Positions 6,071-6,580 of a stretch of 6,580 nucleotides of DNA are shown here, in pieces (positions within the stretch are counted from its first letter, which is position 1; each line of letters starts with the position of its first letter). The stretch lies in contig URLQ01000148.1 of the NCBI GenBank assembly GCA_900548745.1, positions 1 through 6,580 of the forward strand, read 5' to 3'. Below the pieces are notes generated by a model that saw nothing but the letters and a program-made list of their open reading frames with translations, did not search any database and was not told where the DNA came from. This DNA is from an uncultured Prevotella sp. Lineage in GTDB: Bacteria; Bacteroidota; Bacteroidia; Bacteroidales; Bacteroidaceae. A program made the translations under genes and the position numbers.

Positions 6071-6104
6071 CAAAGGTATAAAAAATAATTGGGAAAACGA
6101 AAAA
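6071..6104 (-). promoter_or_regulatory. Bacteroidetes-type promoter of the operon
   Basis: The minus strand reads TACCTTTG at 6078-6071, a perfect match to the -7 element TAnnTTTG used by the primary sigma factor of Bacteroidetes. A T-rich stretch with TTTTTCG lies about 20 bases upstream (near 6104-6098), a weak match to the -33 TTTG element. Transcription would start about 4-7 bases after the motif, near 6064-6067. It is the only perfect leftward match I found upstream of the operon. Confidence 0.6.
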
Positions 6105-6210
6105 GAAAAGTAGACATTTTTTTATGTTTTGTGGTTCATTTAAGAGAAATTAAGTGATTCCGTTTAAGGAGTTTTGTTTTATATCTAAAATAAAATAGGT
6201 GACTTGCTAT

Positions 6211-6236
6211 GAGATATTACGGCACTATCTCTTTTT
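6211..6236 (+). terminator. Weak terminator-like hairpin, plus strand
   Basis: GAGATA (6211-6216) and TATCTC (6226-6231) form a perfect 6-bp stem with a 9-base loop, followed directly by five T (6232-6236). On the plus strand this has the form of an intrinsic terminator, but the stem is AT-rich and no rightward gene precedes it. It could block antisense transcription or be chance. Confidence 0.3.
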
Positions 6237-6249
6237 AACTGTATTTGAC

Positions 6250-6394
6250 GGACTGGTTTGTCCGCCTCTTGAGAGTCCTGTGATATCCTATGAGCCGGAG
6301 GAAAGATCTGTGAATAGTTTAGAAATTACCGACCCCCTCTAGCTCCCCCTAAAGCGGGGAGGACTGGTTTGCATGCCTCAGAAAGTCATGGTGC
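6250..6394. repeat. Imperfect direct repeat pair flanking a C/G-rich island
   Basis: GGACTGGTTTG then three bases then GCCTC occurs at 6250-6268 and again at 6361-6379, 111 bases apart. Weaker similarity continues in the following bases (GAGAGTCCTGTG against GAAAGTCATGGTG). The copies bracket the C/G-rich hairpin, so the unit may be a small dispersed intergenic repeat. Confidence 0.4.
6331..6362. repeat. C/G-rich intergenic hairpin repeat of Bacteroidales type
   Basis: CTCCCC (6343-6348) and GGGGAG (6356-6361) form a 6-bp GC stem around CTAAAGC, preceded by GACCCCCTCTAG. Elements of this wording are, to my recollection, common between genes in Bacteroidales. No T tract follows on either strand, so it is not a standard terminator. 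Confidence 0.45.
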
Positions 6395-6459
6395 AATATA
6401 CAACTTTGTTATATGACGATGAAAGATTGATATAAAACACAAATAATACAAACAAATTT

Positions 6460-6489
6460 TGCATAAATAATCAATCCATCTGCATAAAT
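6460..6489. promoter_or_regulatory. Phased pair of TGCATAAAT motifs, possible ArgR-like operator
   Basis: TGCATAAAT occurs at 6460-6468 and 6481-6489, exactly 21 bases apart, i.e. two helical turns. ArgR boxes (TGAATWWWWATTCA type) come in pairs with this period, and the first copy extends to TGCATAAATAATCA, close to that consensus; the second matches only in its left half. If real, it more likely controls a gene to the right of the window than this operon. Confidence 0.3.
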
Positions 6490-6504
6490 TACCGCATCAT
6501 TCAG

Positions 6505-6529
6505 TACGCCAATATACGCCATTTATGGC
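6505..6529. repeat. Short direct repeat and palindrome
   Basis: TACGCCA appears at 6505-6511 and 6515-6521, ten bases apart, and the second copy runs into the palindrome GCCATTTATGGC (6518-6529). The layout resembles a small operator. No regulator can be named. Confidence 0.3.
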
Positions 6530-6580
6530 AAATGCAGCAGGTCTCTGTAAACACGTGATTTTGTCATCATTTAGAAATTC

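Larger units (their letters stand above)
6079..6580. other. Gene-free intergenic region upstream of the operon
   Basis: About 500 bases with no open frame longer than a few tens of codons on either strand and no recognisable tRNA or other RNA gene. It is AT-rich apart from a short C/G-rich island near 6331-6365. It contains an AT-rich hairpin with a T run, an imperfect direct repeat, the C/G-rich hairpin and a pair of phased nonamers, listed separately. It probably separates this operon from a gene to the right of the window. Confidence 0.6.

Noticed and set aside
5590..6073. Three overlapping small minus-strand frames (76, 86 and 64 codons) in the leader
   Set aside because: They overlap each other in different frames, the first starts upstream of the predicted transcript start, and inverted repeats explain the stretch better.
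5572..6580. CRISPR array, tRNA or inverted-repeat mobile element
   Set aside because: No regularly spaced identical repeats, no cloverleaf with TTCRA-type arm and no transposase or long terminal repeats are visible.

Overview
The window looks like an accessory region of a Bacteroidales chromosome (Bacteroides, Phocaeicola or Prevotella type). The grounds are a TAnnTTTG promoter, no recognisable Shine-Dalgarno spacing, a NusG paralogue of the UpxY type at the head of an operon, and a C-rich intergenic hairpin of a kind I associate with this order. I could run no database search, so this is inference from sequence style and family recognition.

Layout. All coding sequence is on the minus strand, so transcription runs from high to low coordinates. 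Positions 6079-6580 hold no gene, only repeats and small palindromes. A promoter at 6071-6078 starts a leader of about 490 nt (5572-6064). The leader is rich in inverted repeats and ends in a terminator-like hairpin (5620-5653) whose 5' arm can instead pair with an upstream segment. This is the geometry of an attenuator. Seven tightly packed genes follow: UpxY-like antiterminator (5571-4762), ECF-type sigma factor (4757-4128), small acidic protein resembling an anti-sigma N-terminus (4135-3665), a coiled-coil protein (3661-2597), its longer paralogue with Sel1-like repeats (2584-653), a 79-residue helical protein (651-412) and a severely shortened P-loop GTPase (415-23). The largest gap is 12 bases and two junctions overlap, so this reads as one operon.

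Working model (inference). The antiterminator acts on its own leader to let polymerase read into the operon. The sigma factor and its overlapping partner add a second layer of control. The payload is a pair of probably membrane-tethered coiled-coil paralogues, a small helical protein and a GTPase. I recognise no characterised system with this composition. It has features of a tightly controlled accessory or conflict-type locus: double regulation, paralogous tethered proteins, a sharp GC drop inside the large gene suggesting an exchanged C-terminal half, and a possibly decayed terminal GTPase.
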